NCBI GenBank assembly: GCA_046536675.1
Contig: JAWDMK010000001.1
Location: 1-61,249 of the forward strand
Reading direction: 5' to 3'
DNA: 61,249 bases
Source: JAGDYD01 sp046536675
Lineage (GTDB): Archaea > Micrarchaeota > Micrarchaeia > Micrarchaeales > CABMGC01
Part shown: piece by piece, positions 58,781 to 61,249 of the stretch
Layout: every line of letters starts with the position of its first letter
How positions within the stretch are numbered: position 1 is the first letter of the stretch
The notes under the pieces: generated by a model
What the model saw: only the letters and a program-made list of their open reading frames with translations
Told to the model about the DNA's origin: nothing
Database searches by the model: none
Position numbers and translations under genes: made by a program

Positions 58781-59905
58781 ATGGCAAAGGACTACTATGA
58801 TATATTAGGTGTTCCACACAATGCTACTCTAGACGAGATTAAGAGAGCATACAGGGAACTAGCACTGAAGTATCATCCTGATAGAAACAAGTCCAAAGAA
58901 GCAGAAGAAAAATTCAAGGAGATAAACGAGGCATACGCAGTACTAAGCGATCCCGAGAAAAGAAAGCAGTATGACATGTATGGTCCGGCAGGCTTTGGTC
59001 AGAAGTACAGCGAAGAAGACATCTTCCGTGGATTTAATTTTGAAGATATTTTAAAAGATTTGGGGCTCAGCTTTGACTTTGGTTTTTCTGATTTTGGTGA
59101 AGAGCCCTTCTTTGATATTTTTGGGCAAAGCGGAAGAGGGAGAGCAAATGCAAATGTAGGCCAAAGTATATTATACAGGCTTGACATAACATTTGAAGAA
59201 GCAGCTAAGGGCACAGAGAAAGAGATTAGGTTTAGGCATATTAAAAAATGTCCACACTGCAACGGAACAGGTGCTGAACCTAATGCAAAGCTAATAAAGT
59301 GCCCTGAATGCAATGGAAGGGGTGTTATTGTAACAACTAGGAGCACCTTCTTTGGTAGGATTCAAACATCTACAGTATGTCCGAGGTGTGGCGGTTCTGG
59401 CAAAATATATGACAAGCCGTGCAAGGTGTGCAATGGGACAGGCGGGGTAGTAAGTGATGAAAAAGTTGTTGTAAAAATACCTCCTGGCATAACCGATGGT
59501 ACACGTTTAAGACTTAGAGGTATGGGTGATTATGCAAAAGGTGGTACTGGTGACCTTTTTGTAGAGGTGCATGTACTAGAGCACAAGATATTCAAGAGAG
59601 AGGGTAATGATATTTATGTAAATCTAAGCATACCATTCTATACTGCAATTTTAGGTGGTAAGGTAAAGGTTCCCACTCTTGATGGTGAAAGAGAAATTGA
59701 GATTCCAAGAGGGACTCAGCAGGGAGACAAATTGGTAATAAAAGGTGCAGGCATTAGAACACCAAGGGGCGTTGGTGACGAAATAGTTATAGTAAATATA
59801 ACTATACCAAAATCAATCTCAAAAGAAGAAGAAGAGCTTCTTATGAGGTTTAAGGAATTGCATGGTGAAGATGACAGGCAGGAAAGGAGAAGGTGGCCAT
59901 TTTAG
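58781..59905 (+). CDS. dnaJ: DnaJ (Hsp40) co-chaperone
   Basis: This 374-residue type I J-protein has a J domain with the HPD motif (YHPDRNK) near residue 32, a Gly/Phe region, four zinc-binding repeats (CPHCNGTG, CPECNGRG, CPRCGGSG, CKVCNGTG) and the two C-terminal beta domains. It delivers substrates to DnaK and stimulates its ATPase. The gene starts 10 nt after dnaK and ends one base before the convergent presenilin-like gene. Confidence 0.97.
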   Translation: MAKDYYDILGVPHNATLDEIKRAYRELALKYHPDRNKSKEAEEKFKEINEAYAVLSDPEKRKQYDMYGPAGFGQKYSEEDIFRGFNFEDILKDLGLSFDFGFSDFGEEPFFDIFGQSGRGRANANVGQSILYRLDITFEEAAKGTEKEIRFRHIKKCPHCNGTGAEPNAKLIKCPECNGRGVIVTTRSTFFGRIQTSTVCPRCGGSGKIYDKPCKVCNGTGGVVSDEKVVVKIPPGITDGTRLRLRGMGDYAKGGTGDLFVEVHVLEHKIFKREGNDIYVNLSIPFYTAILGGKVKVPTLDGEREIEIPRGTQQGDKLVIKGAGIRTPRGVGDEIVIVNITIPKSISKEEEELLMRFKELHGEDDRQERRRWPF

Positions 59906-60964
59906 CTAGCTTCTATTTTTCGCACTTCTTTTTGCGCCATAAACGAAGATAAGCAAAACCACTAATCCTACAAATACAAGGTATATGCCTTGCCAGCTAA
60001 TAGTAAGTGCAGCAAGGCCTAATGCAATGCTCATAAATGAGAAAAGGGGTGGTATTGCTGGAAGGGGTATAAGGTATTTTTTCTGTATATACATGGTAAA
60101 GAGCATGCCTACTGTGCTGCCTATGATTACGCTGATAGGTATAAAGTAGCTGAAAGAAAGCTTGTAAGAGCTTATAGCAAGCATAAGCGGCAAGCCTAGA
60201 TCGCCTGCACCAAGCTGCACCTGGCTTATCAACGGTAGTTTGCCCTGTTTTATCAGCTTCCTTATAATCGGATTCTTTATCTTTGCAATCTCTTTCTTGT
60301 ACTTTTCATACTCTTTAAGCTCTTTTTTGCTAAAGAAGTTTTTTGGTATTACCTCTACATCTGTTGAGCCTATTAGAAATGCTAGGTTCCTACTTGATAA
60401 CGCCTTAGCAAGTGTGAGCATATGCTTTGTAACAAAAACAGCAATGTAGTCATAAGCAGCAATTACAAGAACCAAAAAATATGCTACAGCAAAACCAAAA
60501 TCAATACCAAGAACTAACCCAACACCTATGCTCGCTATTATCGCTACAGTGTTTCTTAATACATGGTATTTATTCTTTATTAACACAAGAGCTATAGCAA
60601 TTAGCAACGATACAATAGAAACAGCGCTGACACTTAGGTTAGGTGCAAAGTAGCCGATTATTGTAGCAAAGACAAAAAATGAAGCGGTAACTATTACAAA
60701 GCCTTCAAAAAGGGAGAAAAGCATATTACCATGATAAATTTTGAAGACAAGCAAGATTGCAAGTGTTGCAATAATCAAATATACAAAGAACCAAAGTGCT
60801 TGTTGTGGTGTGTTAACTTGGCTGCTACTGGAGCTTGGGCTTGTTATATAGCTAACAGGTGTTGTGGTATAAACTAGACTTGCTATAAGTAAGCCCCCAA
60901 ACTGCACTATCATGAATAGGACAAGTATATTGAATTGTTGTCTAAACTCAATGCGCCTGATCAA
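59906..60964 (-). CDS. Presenilin/signal peptide peptidase-type intramembrane protease
   Basis: This 352-residue protein has about nine transmembrane helices and the A22-type catalytic signatures: Y171-D172 in AAYDYIAVF, G252-A-G-D255 in LGAGDLGLP, and P302-A-I near the C-terminus in place of the PAL motif. The two aspartates are the catalytic pair of GxGD proteases, which cleave membrane-spanning segments, for example remnant signal peptides. A basic loop (about 205-245) separates the catalytic helices. It is convergent with dnaJ. Only its own AT-rich promoter region lies upstream. Confidence 0.88.
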   Translation of the reverse strand: MIRRIEFRQQFNILVLFMIVQFGGLLIASLVYTTTPVSYITSPSSSSSQVNTPQQALWFFVYLIIATLAILLVFKIYHGNMLFSLFEGFVIVTASFFVFATIIGYFAPNLSVSAVSIVSLLIAIALVLIKNKYHVLRNTVAIIASIGVGLVLGIDFGFAVAYFLVLVIAAYDYIAVFVTKHMLTLAKALSSRNLAFLIGSTDVEVIPKNFFSKKELKEYEKYKKEIAKIKNPIIRKLIKQGKLPLISQVQLGAGDLGLPLMLAISSYKLSFSYFIPISVIIGSTVGMLFTMYIQKKYLIPLPAIPPLFSFMSIALGLAALTISWQGIYLVFVGLVVLLIFVYGAKRSAKNRS

Positions 60965-61249
60965 GTATCCACCAATAAGTATTTTGCAGCACTAATTTAT
61001 AACTTTTATTAGCTAAAATTTTCTATCTTTAATTGCCATAATCTTAAGCAAAAACTATTAGACTTATGCACACAATCAGTCTAATTTAAAGGCAGTAATT
61101 TTTTATTTTTTTATATAGTTTATTATTTGATAGGTTGTTGAAATTTATATCTATATCACTCAACCACCTTTCTTGCAGTGCCTAATTGTACCACCTCCAC
61201 ATCTTTTCTACCTGTATTTTATTATGTATGCAATGAGGCATGCATATGC
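60965..61249. other. Right-end intergenic stretch (285 nt) without a supported gene
   Basis: The region is AT-rich. It holds the promoter region of the presenilin-like gene, an 8-bp perfect inverted repeat (61057-61064 with 61078-61085, 13-nt loop) followed 13 nt later by runs of T on the plus strand (from 61099), and CCACC-rich sequence near 61150-61200. I see no open frame that could be defended. Confidence 0.5.

Noticed and set aside
61214..61249. Start of a plus-strand gene at ATG near 61214 running off the window
   Set aside because: Only about a dozen codons are visible, with no ribosome site and no recognisable protein.
1..61249. CRISPR arrays, insertion sequences, integrase or attachment sites
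   Set aside because: No regularly spaced repeats, transposase motifs or tRNA-end direct repeats were seen; gene content is housekeeping throughout.

Overview
The window is a gene-dense, AT-rich piece of an archaeal chromosome. The archaeal hallmarks are split RNA polymerase genes (H, B'', B', A', A''), the L1-L10-L12 stalk operon, a 20S proteasome beta subunit, RFC small subunit, aCPSF1, Kae1 and Bud32, GatD/GatE, an Sm-like protein, an SRP 7S RNA, TATA-box promoters and GGTG-type ribosome binding sites. No rRNA, CRISPR array, insertion sequence or phage gene is visible. Four of the five tRNA genes carry insertions, three of them 16-17 nt long and in the D or T loop. Such non-canonical introns are known from archaea whose splicing endonuclease accepts relaxed motifs, including ARMAN/Micrarchaeota-type DPANN archaea. 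I infer a lineage of that kind, but the sequence alone does not prove it.

Layout. 1-4000: an edge-truncated RNase P protein (Rnp1), a DUF373 membrane protein, a Yip1-like membrane protein, an alpha/beta hydrolase and UMP kinase. 4010-4610 is an RNA block on the minus strand: SRP RNA, abutting tRNA-Ser, then tRNA-Trp, whose 63-nt intron looks like a box C/D guide RNA aimed at C34 of its own tRNA. 4700-10130: CTP synthase, then a glycosyltransferase and two flippase paralogues (cell-envelope glycans). 10300-15500: TRAM protein, proteasome beta, aCPSF1, a Mut7-C nuclease, EF-1 beta with a zinc-ribbon partner, a repeat protein and a PAC2-family protein, with tRNA-Arg and tRNA-Leu. 15650-24100: TyrRS, an ABC exporter, a two-gene DMT transporter, topoisomerase IA, a TrmI-like methyltransferase, RFC-S and a CDP-alcohol phosphatidyltransferase-like protein.

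24186-36000: IleRS, a methylthiotransferase, GatD-GatE-AIM24, a ferredoxin and TldD/TldE. 36000-43400: the stalk operon with a hairpin-rich leader, a two-HTH Lrp/AsnC-like regulator, a tandem pair of 53-54 residue paralogues of unknown function, a second beta-CASP nuclease, a coiled-coil protein and a GT4 glycosyltransferase. 43389-47400: CysRS, a secreted protein dense in N-glycosylation sequons, a 37-codon eL41-like gene, and Bud32 and Kae1. 47650-54814: the RNA polymerase operon. 54886-60964: Sm protein and tRNA-Ala, a helical protein of unknown function, an HTH-grpE-dnaK-dnaJ operon and a presenilin-type protease.

Most of this is information-processing housekeeping in short operons, often with a TATA box about 25 nt before the start codon, which implies leaderless mRNAs. 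The most unusual content is in the RNA genes (disrupted tRNAs, a guide-bearing intron, the SRP-tRNA junction), a few GC-rich structured intergenic elements, and several very small proteins.
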